From Chryseobacterium lathyri (lineage in GTDB: Bacteria > Bacteroidota > Bacteroidia > Flavobacteriales > Weeksellaceae), in assembly GCF_030812195.1 (NCBI RefSeq), contig NZ_JAUSSF010000001.1, positions 372,001 through 436,000 on the forward strand: 64,000 nt of DNA, given 5' to 3'. This document shows positions 35,995 through 44,145 of the stretch, piece after piece (position 1 is the first letter of the stretch; every line of letters starts with the position of its first letter). The position numbers were made by a program, and so were the translations under genes. Below the pieces are notes generated by a model. It saw only the letters and a list, made by a program, of their open reading frames with translations. It ran no database searches and had not been told where the DNA came from.

Positions 35995-36441
35995 TTAATC
36001 TGCCATTACCTCACCAGATTTTCTGTAGATGAAGTTTCCATAAATGTGTCTTCTTGCAAAACGGCTTGGCGAATCGGAGTTAACCATTTTGATATACGTA
36101 TTTCTTGGAACCCCAATGTATTCGTACATCATTCCGTTCAGGTGCTGAATTTTTAAAACCGCTTTCTCCAGGTAAAAATCCTGGATATTAGATTTTGTGA
36201 TGGTTTCCGTATATTCTTCTTTATATTTCTCCTGTGTTTCCTCGTTGATACTTACCAGAAAGTGGTAAGCTTCAATCACAGATTTACTCTTTTCTTCTGC
36301 TTCCAGTTTCCCGGCTTCGTCATTGGCAAATTTATCAGGATGCGAATCTTTCATCGTATTTCTGTAAATGGTCTTTAATTCCTTTAACGTAACGTTTTTA
36401 TCGACCCCAAGAAGCTTTCTGTGCTCACCAACTCTTTTCAT
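35995..36441 (-). CDS. J-domain protein with C-terminal KTSC domain
   Basis: 148 residues. The N-terminal J domain has the invariant HPDK (about 35-38) and typical helices (LLGVDKNVTLKELKTIYRNTM). The C-terminal ~60 residues resemble a KTSC domain (LKIQHLNGMMYEYIGVPRNTYIKM, then RRHIYGNFIYRK). No Gly/Phe or zinc-finger region of a classical DnaJ is present. It presumably recruits DnaK to a specific client; KTSC is an uncharacterised nucleic-acid- or protein-binding domain. A -7 box lies at 36467-36474. Confidence 0.85.
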   Translation of the reverse strand: MKRVGEHRKLLGVDKNVTLKELKTIYRNTMKDSHPDKFANDEAGKLEAEEKSKSVIEAYHFLVSINEETQEKYKEEYTETITKSNIQDFYLEKAVLKIQHLNGMMYEYIGVPRNTYIKMVNSDSPSRFARRHIYGNFIYRKSGEVMAD

Positions 36442-36466
36442 AATGTATGATCCTTATTTCGGGGTG

Positions 36467-36474
36467 CAAAATTA
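36467..36474 (-). promoter_or_regulatory. -7 box of the DnaJ-KTSC gene
   Basis: On the minus strand this reads TAATTTTG, about 25 bases before the ATG. Confidence 0.5.
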
Positions 36475-36535
36475 AGCTTTTAAATTGAGAAACTGTAAGT
36501 TTTTGATTATTAATTTGTTTGGTAGTTGAATAAAG

Positions 36536-37174
36536 TTATTCTATTTCCTTTTTGACTGTGCTTAGCAAATCTTCAATTTGGCGAAACTCATAAATATCAT
36601 CATTGTTTTCTTTTAAATCAAAAAAGAACGTTTTTGTTGTTACTAATGAATCAGATATAAAAGTTTCTGAAAGATATTTCGCTAAATCCGGCTGTTGAAA
36701 CTCATTAAAGTAAATTGTAATTTTACTGATAATACTTTTTTGAGGCTTCTTATCATACTTCTCATAATGATCAGATTCAGATTTTAAAACACGAATTATT
36801 CTGTTATTGATATCTTTTGTTATTTCAATTGAAAAACCTGCTGATCCTATATTTTTTTTATTTTTATTTGTAATAAAACCGGAGCCTTCAAGAATTTTGG
36901 TTGGATAATCTTTAGAATAAACATCAATACTGTCTAAATGGATATAAGTTTTTAGCCTGCTTTTTATATCATTATTTGATTGCCCAAATATTGAAGTTGA
37001 AATTAATAGGGAAAGAAACAGAAATCGCATCTTATTCTCGAAGTTTTTCATCTGGATCAATTCTTCAATTTTTGTTGAAACAAGAGTTCTGTATTTTGAT
37101 TGATGATCAAAACTTGAATTAAGAATGCTTTGTTTTTCTTGATAAAAATTTTTTACGAAGTCTTCGGCAGCCAT
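36536..37174 (-). CDS. Unknown protein with an internal signal peptide
   Basis: The open frame encodes 212 residues. The first ~47 are hydrophilic and helical (MAAEDFVKNFYQEK onward); a clear signal peptide, MRFLFLSLLISTSIFGQ, then begins at residue 49. The rest is a soluble Lys/Asp/Ile-rich domain. Either translation really starts at Met42 or Met49 (an exported protein of about 164 residues), or a cytoplasmic fragment has been fused in front. The gene is more AT-rich than its neighbours. No family recognised. Confidence 0.55.
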   Translation of the reverse strand: MAAEDFVKNFYQEKQSILNSSFDHQSKYRTLVSTKIEELIQMKNFENKMRFLFLSLLISTSIFGQSNNDIKSRLKTYIHLDSIDVYSKDYPTKILEGSGFITNKNKKNIGSAGFSIEITKDINNRIIRVLKSESDHYEKYDKKPQKSIISKITIYFNEFQQPDLAKYLSETFISDSLVTTKTFFFDLKENNDDIYEFRQIEDLLSTVKKEIE

Positions 37175-37244
37175 TTAACAAATATATTATAATTTTGAAT
37201 AATTTTGCCAGGTAATTTTAGAACATTGAATATTACTTTGTTCA

Positions 37245-37670
37245 TTATATTTTTACCTGTATTCCCTTGCTCAGCTCTTTAATATGTTTATTTATAAAAG
37301 CCTCTTTATCTTTTTTTACTTCTTTTAACATCAGTTTCTTGTCGTCCGGAATGTCAGAATATTTTTCGGCCCAGAGATTAATTTCAATCAGGATAGGGAG
37401 CAGGTCAATACCTTTTTGGGTGAGTTTGTATAATACTTTAGCCTTACTTTCCGGGTGGTCCAGTTTCGTTATGAGCTTGTTTTCTTCCAGCATGAGAAGG
37501 CGGGAAGCCAGAATATTGGTTGCTATTTTCTCTTCAGATTTTAGAAAATCCCCATAAGTGCACTGTTTGGCATACAAAAGGTCTCTTATAATGAGCAGTG
37601 ACCATTTGTCTCCCCAGATATCCAGTGAGCAGCTGATAGGGCAGCTTGATCTTTTTTTTGAAGTCGACAT
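37245..37670 (-). CDS. HxlR-family regulator, module 2
   Basis: 141 residues. The winged-helix core is CPISCSLDIWGDKWSLLIIRDLLY (about 9-32) with FLKSEEKIATNILASRLLMLEE as the recognition region. Two cysteines at the start of the domain (Cys9, Cys13) are candidate redox sensors. It faces an oxidoreductase gene exactly as module 1 does, but with a 220-base gap. The operator repeats lie in that gap. Confidence 0.9.
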   Translation of the reverse strand: MSTSKKRSSCPISCSLDIWGDKWSLLIIRDLLYAKQCTYGDFLKSEEKIATNILASRLLMLEENKLITKLDHPESKAKVLYKLTQKGIDLLPILIEINLWAEKYSDIPDDKKLMLKEVKKDKEAFINKHIKELSKGIQVKI

Positions 37671-37700
37671 AAGATAAATTTAATAATTTATAAAAAACAA

Positions 37701-37779
37701 CTTGCATTTTAAAAGTTATTGCATAGATTTGTACTTGTAAAATGCAAGCGAATTTAGCAAATTAATTTTAAAATGCAAT
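37701..37779 (+). promoter_or_regulatory. Promoter and HxlR operator cluster, module 2
   Basis: A 15-base inverted repeat, CTTGCATTTTAAAAG (37701-37715) and CTTGTAAAATGCAAG (37734-37748), differs at one position. A third half-site, TTTTAAAATGCAA, lies at 37767-37779. TTG (37702-37704), 19 bases and TAGATTTG (37724-37731) place the promoter inside the dyad. The leader is then about 150 bases and contains an 8-bp hairpin, AACTTTTC/GAAAAGTT (37803-37824). Confidence 0.7.
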
Positions 37780-37890
37780 GGGGATATTCTTTTAATGTTT
37801 ATAACTTTTCACTACCGAAAAGTTTTCCCCAAAATTGCCCACTCATAAATCCTATGAAGCAGAACAAATCATAAAATAAAAACTCAAGTT

Positions 37891-38892
37891 ATGAAAGCAT
37901 TTAGTATTAGTCGTTACAAAAAAGACAGTCAGCTGCAGCTTATAAACCTACCCGAACCGGTTGTCAGAGAAAATGAGGTTTTGGTTCAGATTTATGCAGC
38001 AAGTGTCAATCTCTTGGATTCTAAAATAAAAAGTGGTGAGTTTAAACTTATTCTGCCTTATAAAATGCCGTTGATTTTAGGTCATGATGTTGCAGGAGTC
38101 ATCATAAAAGTAGGTTCAAAAGTAAAAAGCTTTAAAGCAGGGGATGAGATTTATGCAAGGGCAGCAGATTTTCATATAGGGACTTTTGCAGAATTTATTT
38201 CTATTAATGAAAAGGATATTGCTTTAAAGCCTAAAAATCTGACAATGGAAGAGGCTGCCTCGGTTCCTTTAGTGGGTTTAACGGCTTGGCAGGCTTTGAT
38301 TGAGAAATCTAATGTTCAGGCTGGTCAGAAAATTTTTATTCAGGCCGGGTCCGGTGGTGTCGGGACTTTTGCGATACAGCTGGCAAAGTATTTAGGGGCA
38401 ACGGTTGCTACTACGGCCAGTGAAAAAAGTTTTGAACTCCTAAAGAGTCTTGGTGCAGACGTACTGATCGACTATAAAACACAGAATTTTGAAGATATTC
38501 TGATTGATTATGATGTAGTACTGAATAGTCAGGACAGCAAAACCCTGGAAAAATCATTCAATATCCTGAAATCAGAAGGAAAAATTATTTCAATTTCCGG
38601 TCCGCCGACACCTGCTTTTGCCGAGGAATTTAACCTGCCTTGGTACATGAAGCTCGCTACAAAATTGTTGATCCGTAAAATCAGAAAAAAAGCGAATAAG
38701 GAAAATATTAATTATTCTTTTCTTTTCATGAAAGCTGATGGAAAGCAGTTAGCAGAAATTACAAAATTGATAGAAGCAGGAGAAATAAAACCTGTCATCG
38801 ACAAAGTTTTTTCATTCCAAAACACTAACGAAGCTGTGAAATATGTAGAAAGTGGTCATGCAAAAGGAAAAGTAGTCATAAAGATGCTGTAA
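37891..38892 (+). CDS. NADP-dependent quinone oxidoreductase-like protein, module 2
   Basis: 333 residues, MDR superfamily. Nucleotide binding is at IQAGSGGVGTFAIQLAKYLGA (about 150-170), with the GroES-like domain before it (IYAASVNLLDSKIKSGEF). Zinc ligands are absent. An insertion near 250-280, rich in Lys and aromatic residues, is typical of RTN4IP1-like members. It is a paralogue of the gene at 34943 and probably has a related detoxifying or quinone-reducing role. Confidence 0.88.
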   Translation: MKAFSISRYKKDSQLQLINLPEPVVRENEVLVQIYAASVNLLDSKIKSGEFKLILPYKMPLILGHDVAGVIIKVGSKVKSFKAGDEIYARAADFHIGTFAEFISINEKDIALKPKNLTMEEAASVPLVGLTAWQALIEKSNVQAGQKIFIQAGSGGVGTFAIQLAKYLGATVATTASEKSFELLKSLGADVLIDYKTQNFEDILIDYDVVLNSQDSKTLEKSFNILKSEGKIISISGPPTPAFAEEFNLPWYMKLATKLLIRKIRKKANKENINYSFLFMKADGKQLAEITKLIEAGEIKPVIDKVFSFQNTNEAVKYVESGHAKGKVVIKML

Positions 38893-38902
38893 ATATTTGA
38901 CC

Positions 38903-38939
38903 AAAACAAAAAAGGCAGGAGCTTAAAAACTCCTGCCCA
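38903..38939 (-). terminator. Terminator of metE
   Basis: Minus-strand stem GGCAGGAG / CTCCTGCC with an 8-base loop and a T-run. It may also end the convergent oxidoreductase transcript. Confidence 0.85.
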
Positions 38940-38943
38940 AATA

Positions 38944-41277
38944 CTATTTATTAGCTAAATTACCTTCTTTATCAAAAGCTTTTGCAGCTTCTCTTGAAGC
39001 CTCTACCATAGAGATCAACGCTTTTTCCGTTTCATCCCAATGCCTCGTTTTCAAACCACAGTCAGGGTTTACCCAAAGCTGTTGAGCTGGAATAACAGCT
39101 TGTGCTTTTTTCAGCAATTCAACCATTTCTTCTTTTGACGGAACCCTGGGCGAATGGATATCGTAAACTCCAGGACCAATCTCATTTGGATATTTGAAAT
39201 CTGCAAAAGCATTCAACAGCTCCATCTGGCTTCTGGAACATTCTATCGTGATCACATCGGCATCCATGTCTGCAATATTCTGGATGATATCATTGAATTC
39301 AGAATAGCACATATGCGTATGAATCTGTGTAGCATCTTCAACACCACTTGCTGAGATTCTAAAGGCTTCAACCGCCCATTTCAGATAATTTTGCCAGTCA
39401 GATGTTCTCAGCGGAAGGCCTTCTCGAATTGCAGGCTCATCAATCTGAATAATTCTGATTCCTGCTTTTTCCAGATCATTCACTTCATCACGGATCGCCA
39501 GTGCAATTTGTTTGCAGGTAAGAGAGCGGGGCTGGTCATCCCGGACAAAAGACCACTGAAGGATCGTTACAGGACCTGTAAGCATTCCTTTTACCCATTT
39601 CTGAGTTAAAGATTGGGCATATTGAGACCAGTAAACCGTCATTGGGTGAGGACGGTGAACGTCACCATAGATCACCGGAGGTTTTACACATCGGCTGCCG
39701 TAGCTTTGAACCCACCCGTTTTGGGTAAAGGCAAATCCTGCAAGCTGTTCCCCGAAATATTCCACCATATCGTTACGTTCAAATTCTCCGTGAACCAGCA
39801 CATCAATCCCAATCTCTTCCTGCCAGCGGATCGTTCTTTCCGTTTCTTTTTTAAGCAGGTTATTATATTGTTCGGCAGTAAGTTCTTCTTTTTTTAATTT
39901 CGATCTCCATGCCCTTACCTCCTTCGTTTGAGGAAAAGAACCGATGGTTGTCGTAGGAAAGAGTGGAAGCTGCAGAATTTTTTGCTGTTTTTCTTTTCTT
40001 ATGTTGAACGGACTGTTTCTTTTTGCGTCATCTTCAGTTGTAACATTCACCCGGTCTTTTACTTCCTGATTGTGAATCAATACTGAAATTTTGCGGGTGT
40101 CAATTGCTTTTTTATTCTCGGCGTACTGCTGCAAAGCCTTATAATCTGCATTTCCTGAGCTCAGCTTTTTTAATGCAACAATTTCTTCTACTTTTTGTTT
40201 AGCAAAAGCCATCCATTGCTTAATTTCAGGAGACAATGTCTTTTCGTTAGTCTCCAGATTAAGATCGAAAGGAGAATGGAGGAGTGAACAGGAAGGAGCT
40301 ATGAAAACTCTTGCTGAACCAATTGTATTTATTGCTTTTTGGATAAAGCTTAATGATTTTGAAAAATCATTTTTCCAGATATTTCTTCCGTCTACAATAC
40401 CTAAGGATAAGCTTAATGTTTGAGGAGTGATATTTAAGACCTCATCCAGCTGTTCAGGACAGCGTACAAGATCAATATGCAGGACATCTGCAGGAAGTGA
40501 AGCTGCTAATGAAAGATTGTCTTTTAAGCCTTCAAAATAAGTAGCAAGAATAAATTTAAGATCTGGGAACTGTTTTTTGATCTCGGCATAAGCAAATTGG
40601 TAGATTTCTTTTGCTTTTTCAGTGAGATCCATCCCTAAAAAAGGTTCATCAAACTGAATCCATGTGGCACCGTGGTTCTTCAGCTCTTTTAAAATTTCAA
40701 TGTATACCGGGAGCAGATTTTCAATCAGATCCAGCTTGTCAAAACCCTCTTCTTTTTCTTTTCCCAGGAGAAGGTAGGTAAGAGGCCCTATGATTACCGG
40801 CTTAGCATTAATTCCTGCTTGCTTAGCGCTGATGAATTCAGTAATAATCTTTTTGGAAAATAATCTGAACTGTTGGTTTTTCTGGAATTCAGGAACAATG
40901 TAATGATAATTCGTGTCGAACCATTTTGTCATCTCCATGGCGGTAATGTCGAGGCCGTCTTTCTGGTAGCCTCTTGCCATTGCAAAATACAGATCAAGTT
41001 CAGAATTGGATGCTCTTGCGGCAATTTCTTTATAACGTTCCGGAATAGCTCCGACTGTCAGGGTCATATCCAGAACCTGATCATAATAAGAAAAGTCATT
41101 GCAGGGGATAAGATCGATTCCTGCTTCCTGTTGCAGTTTCCAGTTTTGAAGGCAAATGTTTTTCCCGGTTTCCAGGAGTTCATTTAATGATGCTTTGCCT
41201 GACCAATACTGCTCACAGGCTTTTTTGAGTTCTCTGTGACGGCCAATACGCGGGCTGCCAAGAATGTGCGTTTGCAT
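38944..41277 (-). CDS. metE: Cobalamin-independent methionine synthase MetE
   Basis: 777 residues, full length. It opens with the typical LGSPRIGRHRELKKACE segment. The C-terminal catalytic barrel has HTHMCYSEF (zinc His and Cys), TIECSRSQMELL and VNPDCGLKTR (the second zinc Cys). It methylates homocysteine from 5-methyltetrahydropteroyl-glutamate. A cobalamin riboswitch in the leader should turn it off when vitamin B12 is plentiful, implying that a B12-dependent MetH exists elsewhere or that B12 is imported. Confidence 0.96.
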   Translation of the reverse strand: MQTHILGSPRIGRHRELKKACEQYWSGKASLNELLETGKNICLQNWKLQQEAGIDLIPCNDFSYYDQVLDMTLTVGAIPERYKEIAARASNSELDLYFAMARGYQKDGLDITAMEMTKWFDTNYHYIVPEFQKNQQFRLFSKKIITEFISAKQAGINAKPVIIGPLTYLLLGKEKEEGFDKLDLIENLLPVYIEILKELKNHGATWIQFDEPFLGMDLTEKAKEIYQFAYAEIKKQFPDLKFILATYFEGLKDNLSLAASLPADVLHIDLVRCPEQLDEVLNITPQTLSLSLGIVDGRNIWKNDFSKSLSFIQKAINTIGSARVFIAPSCSLLHSPFDLNLETNEKTLSPEIKQWMAFAKQKVEEIVALKKLSSGNADYKALQQYAENKKAIDTRKISVLIHNQEVKDRVNVTTEDDAKRNSPFNIRKEKQQKILQLPLFPTTTIGSFPQTKEVRAWRSKLKKEELTAEQYNNLLKKETERTIRWQEEIGIDVLVHGEFERNDMVEYFGEQLAGFAFTQNGWVQSYGSRCVKPPVIYGDVHRPHPMTVYWSQYAQSLTQKWVKGMLTGPVTILQWSFVRDDQPRSLTCKQIALAIRDEVNDLEKAGIRIIQIDEPAIREGLPLRTSDWQNYLKWAVEAFRISASGVEDATQIHTHMCYSEFNDIIQNIADMDADVITIECSRSQMELLNAFADFKYPNEIGPGVYDIHSPRVPSKEEMVELLKKAQAVIPAQQLWVNPDCGLKTRHWDETEKALISMVEASREAAKAFDKEGNLANK

Positions 41278-41465
41278 GTTTTTAAACTTTTAAATTAAAC
41301 AATCATGATTTTAAAGTTCTTTTAGAATGCTCCGCAATGCCTGCCTGGAAAGAATTTTAGGATATCAATAGATACAATGAGGACGTAATTTTCGTTAATG
41401 CCGGGTTACGATCAAAAAGTATCATCTGTATGACCTAAAGCTTCAGACCGCGAAAGCATTGTCAT
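41278..41465 (-). promoter_or_regulatory. metE leader between riboswitch and start codon
   Basis: About 190 bases without an ORF. I cannot point to a single convincing terminator or sequestering hairpin, so whether control is transcriptional or translational is open. Confidence 0.4.
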
Positions 41466-41640
41466 TCAGAACAGGCAGGTCTCCTGACTTGTAACGGTTT
41501 TTATCATCCTTCCCGCTGTTGGCAGTGGATCTTTTCTGATAAAAACTTTTGGTGTGCTACTTACAGTTGCGCGACAGCTCGTGATTCTCACACGATTCCC
41601 TATTAATTTACGTCATGTAAAACCTCTTCTGTTTGATGAA
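41466..41640 (-). promoter_or_regulatory. Cobalamin riboswitch
   Basis: On the minus strand the leader contains GTCAGGAGACCTGCCTG (41472-41488), the highly conserved AGYCAGGAGACCTGCC block of the adenosylcobalamin aptamer. Upstream are CCACTGCCAACAGCGGGAAGG, equivalent to the B12-box region, and GCGCAACTGTAAG. About 190 bases separate the aptamer from metE and hold the expression platform. The 5' limit is approximate. Confidence 0.9.
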
Positions 41641-41711
41641 GTATGTTAAAGAACAAAATCTGGGTTAAAGGTATTGATTAAAGTGAATTGATTGGTTTTT
41701 TATTTAAAATT

Positions 41712-41796
41712 CAGAATAAAATTTTTATTTAATATGATTTTAAGGTTAAATATTCTGTAAATTTGAAAAACATAACCTCAAAAAGAATATTATTCT
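41712..41796 (+). promoter_or_regulatory. Promoter and Lrp-type sites of the AsnC regulator
   Basis: The -7 box is TAAATTTG (41758-41765). CAGAATA (41712-41718) and TATTCTG (41751-41757) form an inverted pair, and a 13-base palindrome AGAATA-T-TATTCT (41784-41796) abuts the start codon. Repeated dyads of this size fit autoregulation by an Lrp-family protein, and the first pair could also reach the metE promoter. Confidence 0.55.
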
Positions 41797-42258
41797 GTGG
41801 AAAGACTCGACGAGAGGGATCTTCAATTGCTAAGAATCCTTCAAAAGAATGCTAAATTGACCGTAAAAGAGATTGCAAAAGAAGTAAATCTTTCACCTTC
41901 ACCTGTTTTCGAACGGATGAAAAGGCTGGAGCAGGAAGGATATATCAAGCATTATGCAGCCGTTCTGGAAGCAGAAAAGCTGAATCGCGGATTTACCGTT
42001 TTTTGCCAGATCAAACTTAAAATCCATGACCGTTCCGTAGGCAATCAGTTTGTTGAAGATATTTTACAGATTGACGAAATTGCTGAATGCTATAATATTT
42101 CGGGAGACTTCGATTTTCTCCTGAAAGTTCAGGTAAGGGATATGAAGCACTATCAGGATTTTGTATTCAATAAGCTGGGCTCATTGGATTCTATTGGAAG
42201 TGCACACAGCACTTTTGTAATGGCCGAGGTTAAAAATATTCACGGGGTAAGTATTTAG
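41797..42258 (+). CDS. Lrp/AsnC family transcriptional regulator
   Basis: 153 residues with a GTG start. The HTH is KLTVKEIAKEVNLSPSPVFERMKRL (about 22-46), followed by an RAM/AsnC ligand domain (VEDILQIDEIAECYNISGDFDFLLKVQ). It diverges from the metE leader, so control of methionine or other amino acid genes is plausible but not shown. The GTG is preferred because a palindromic operator ends at the base before it and the HTH then starts at the usual distance. Confidence 0.9.
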   Translation: MERLDERDLQLLRILQKNAKLTVKEIAKEVNLSPSPVFERMKRLEQEGYIKHYAAVLEAEKLNRGFTVFCQIKLKIHDRSVGNQFVEDILQIDEIAECYNISGDFDFLLKVQVRDMKHYQDFVFNKLGSLDSIGSAHSTFVMAEVKNIHGVSI

Positions 42259-42261
42259 AAA

Positions 42262-42300
42262 CAAAAGCAGCACCCGAAAACGAATGCTGCCTGCTTTTTA
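42262..42300. terminator. Convergent terminator-like hairpin
   Basis: AAAAGCAGCA pairs imperfectly with TGCTGCCTGCTTTT between convergent genes. Confidence 0.5.
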
Positions 42301-42323
42301 AATCATTAAATTTTTAAATAAAA

Positions 42324-43088
42324 TCACGGCTCATCACAATCCTGTTCTAGCTTAGTAAAGATTTTATCAAATTTTCTGTAGAGCGTTCCTTCCTCATCCG
42401 GCTCAGATCTGAAACTGTGGTTAGCACAGTTATGAAAACCAAAGCCAATCAATTGAATCAGGGCATAGTCATCTTTCTTAGGATCGTTGAATTGAGCTTT
42501 GAATTTATCTATTACTGATTGTGGATCAGCATTATCCTTGCTTTTGGCTTCAACAAAGTTTTTCCAAACGGCGTACATTTTCTGTTTGTCGGGAGAAGAA
42601 ACTGCGTCAATATATTCTTTGCAGGTATTGTAAAATTTACTGTTTTTTAGAGATGCCGGATCAGAGTAAGCATTAAGTTCTTCTTTTTTGAGTTGATATT
42701 CACCTTCAAAAGACCGGATGGTTTTCTGGTGAAGTTTTTTCCATTCCGGAAGATTAATTACTTTAAGATCATACAGCTCCTTTTTCTTCTCCTGATACTG
42801 TTTGTCAAGCTGCTGCAGATAAGTATTTTTGTTTTTTCGGATATCTTCAAGATCGGAAAGTTTAAAAACAGTATGATTGTCAAAAGAAACCCCACTGAGT
42901 GTATATAGGAGTTTGAAAGATCCATCTATCTCTTCTTTTTTATATTTTTGGGGATCAAAGTATCCTTTATTGTCGCAGTTAAAGGTCTGGTAAGAATAAA
43001 GTACCAGATTGCCGGCCTTACCGGCTGTTTTCTGTCCTGACACCATTGCAGAAAGGGCCAATGAGAGTGTAAATACTAATTTTTTCAT
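42324..43088 (-). CDS. Secreted protein of unknown function
   Basis: 254 residues with a signal peptide (1-18, ending VSG or QK). The mature chain is rich in Lys, Gln and Tyr and strongly helical (QQLDKQYQEKKKELYDLKVINLPEW), with cysteines near 38, 152, 228 and 250. The very C-terminus is acidic (QDCDEP). No domain is recognised. Monocistronic. Confidence 0.7.
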   Translation of the reverse strand: MKKLVFTLSLALSAMVSGQKTAGKAGNLVLYSYQTFNCDNKGYFDPQKYKKEEIDGSFKLLYTLSGVSFDNHTVFKLSDLEDIRKNKNTYLQQLDKQYQEKKKELYDLKVINLPEWKKLHQKTIRSFEGEYQLKKEELNAYSDPASLKNSKFYNTCKEYIDAVSSPDKQKMYAVWKNFVEAKSKDNADPQSVIDKFKAQFNDPKKDDYALIQLIGFGFHNCANHSFRSEPDEEGTLYRKFDKIFTKLEQDCDEP

Positions 43089-43172
43089 ATATTTTGTTGT
43101 AGGCTTTATTTGAAAATATTCTGAATCTGGGTTTAATTAGAGATCTTATTATGTTTTTAAATTTAAAAATAA

Positions 43173-43180
43173 TAGTTTTG
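43173..43180 (+). promoter_or_regulatory. -7 box of the 67-residue membrane protein gene
   Basis: TAGTTTTG, 16 bases before the ATG. It supports the small downstream ORF as a real gene. Confidence 0.5.
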
Positions 43181-43196
43181 GTATAAATTAATATCT

Positions 43197-43400
43197 ATGG
43201 ATTCAAGCTTTGTTTTTTTTATTTTTACCTTACTGATCCTGGCTGGATTATCTTATCTGGTGATGCGGTTTTTTAACCGGTGGACAGCAAAGTCTCAACA
43301 CAAAATGGTATTGAATGGTTTAATCTTCGTCGTGTCCTATGCATTATTGCTGTTTATTTCATTTATTATTTTGATCATGAACGTAAGTTTTGAGCGGTGA
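43197..43400 (+). CDS. Small two-helix membrane protein
   Basis: 67 residues made almost entirely of two hydrophobic segments (about 4-24 and 40-63) joined by a basic loop (RFFNRWTAKSQHK). It has its own -7 box. Its last 42 bases overlap the 3' end of the convergent DUF2306 gene, so the two transcripts are antisense there. Function unknown. Confidence 0.6.
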   Translation: MDSSFVFFIFTLLILAGLSYLVMRFFNRWTAKSQHKMVLNGLIFVVSYALLLFISFIILIMNVSFER

Positions 43401-44015
43401 TGTTTGACTTCTGATAATAAAATAGGCTGCCACAAGATTGAGAATCAGCGAACCCCAGACATTCAGTCCATAAAACAGCTCATAATCATGCCGGCTTTCC
43501 TGATAGAACAGATTCTTTATGATCCTGAAAGTGATAGCCGTGGTAGTCACTGCATAGCTTAGAACCATATATTTTTTGTGCCCCGCCATATTTCCCTTTT
43601 TAATAAAGAGAACAGCAGCAATCGTAAAATAAGCCCACAGAATATTCTGAAGCATAAATCCTGTGATCCCGATGATTCCGCCATTTGAAAATAATCCCAA
43701 TACAAAACATGCCGGAACATTGATGATCAGAATATTGTAAACATAAATTTTCCCTATCCATCTGTGAAGTGCTTTGTTTTCCCTTAAAAAGCGGTTTGAA
43801 AACTGAGTGAGTCCAGCTAATAAACAAAGCGTGATTGAAAAAACGTGAATGTAAAAAAACGTCATCCAATACGGATTACTGACCACTTTCTGTTTAAATA
43901 AAAGGAAGCCAACATTTTTATCAAAACCTGTATATTGGGAGATCGTTTTCAGCATCAGAATACTGAAAATCAGAATAGCTGCGGCAGCAAGTATCCAGAT
44001 AATCTTAATAGTCAT
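43359..44015 (-). CDS. DUF2306 family membrane protein
   Basis: 218 residues with about six membrane segments. The family core is visible in NKALHRWIGKIYVYNILIINVPACF (about 86-110), where the HR-x-x-GK pattern is characteristic, and in GHKKYMVLSYAVTTTAITFRI. DUF2306 proteins have no established role. The ATG overlaps the stop codon of a short upstream reading frame (ATGA). Confidence 0.8.
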   Translation of the reverse strand: MTIKIIWILAAAAILIFSILMLKTISQYTGFDKNVGFLLFKQKVVSNPYWMTFFYIHVFSITLCLLAGLTQFSNRFLRENKALHRWIGKIYVYNILIINVPACFVLGLFSNGGIIGITGFMLQNILWAYFTIAAVLFIKKGNMAGHKKYMVLSYAVTTTAITFRIIKNLFYQESRHDYELFYGLNVWGSLILNLVAAYFIIRSQTSPLKTYVHDQNNK

Positions 44016-44107
44016 CCTATTCGAGATAGTTTTAGTGACCGGTCATAGATATATTTCATATCGTTGTTTTTGAGTATGCCATCTTCATTTCCAGATTTCA
44101 CAAGCAC
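44012..44107 (-). pseudogene. Short reading frame or gene remnant overlapping DUF2306
   Basis: The frame ending in the ATGA overlap is open from within the Nudix gene and encodes coding-looking sequence (ITFNFDPDSVLVKSGNEDG before and NNDMKYIYDRSLKLSRIG at the end). It has no ATG in its first part; the best start is a GTG at 44107, giving 31 residues. The 4-base overlap is typical of translational coupling to a real upstream gene, so this may be the 3' end of a gene whose front was lost. No family recognised. Confidence 0.3.
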
Positions 44108-44145
44108 TGAATCCGGATCAAAGTTAAACGTGATCCGTCTGATTT

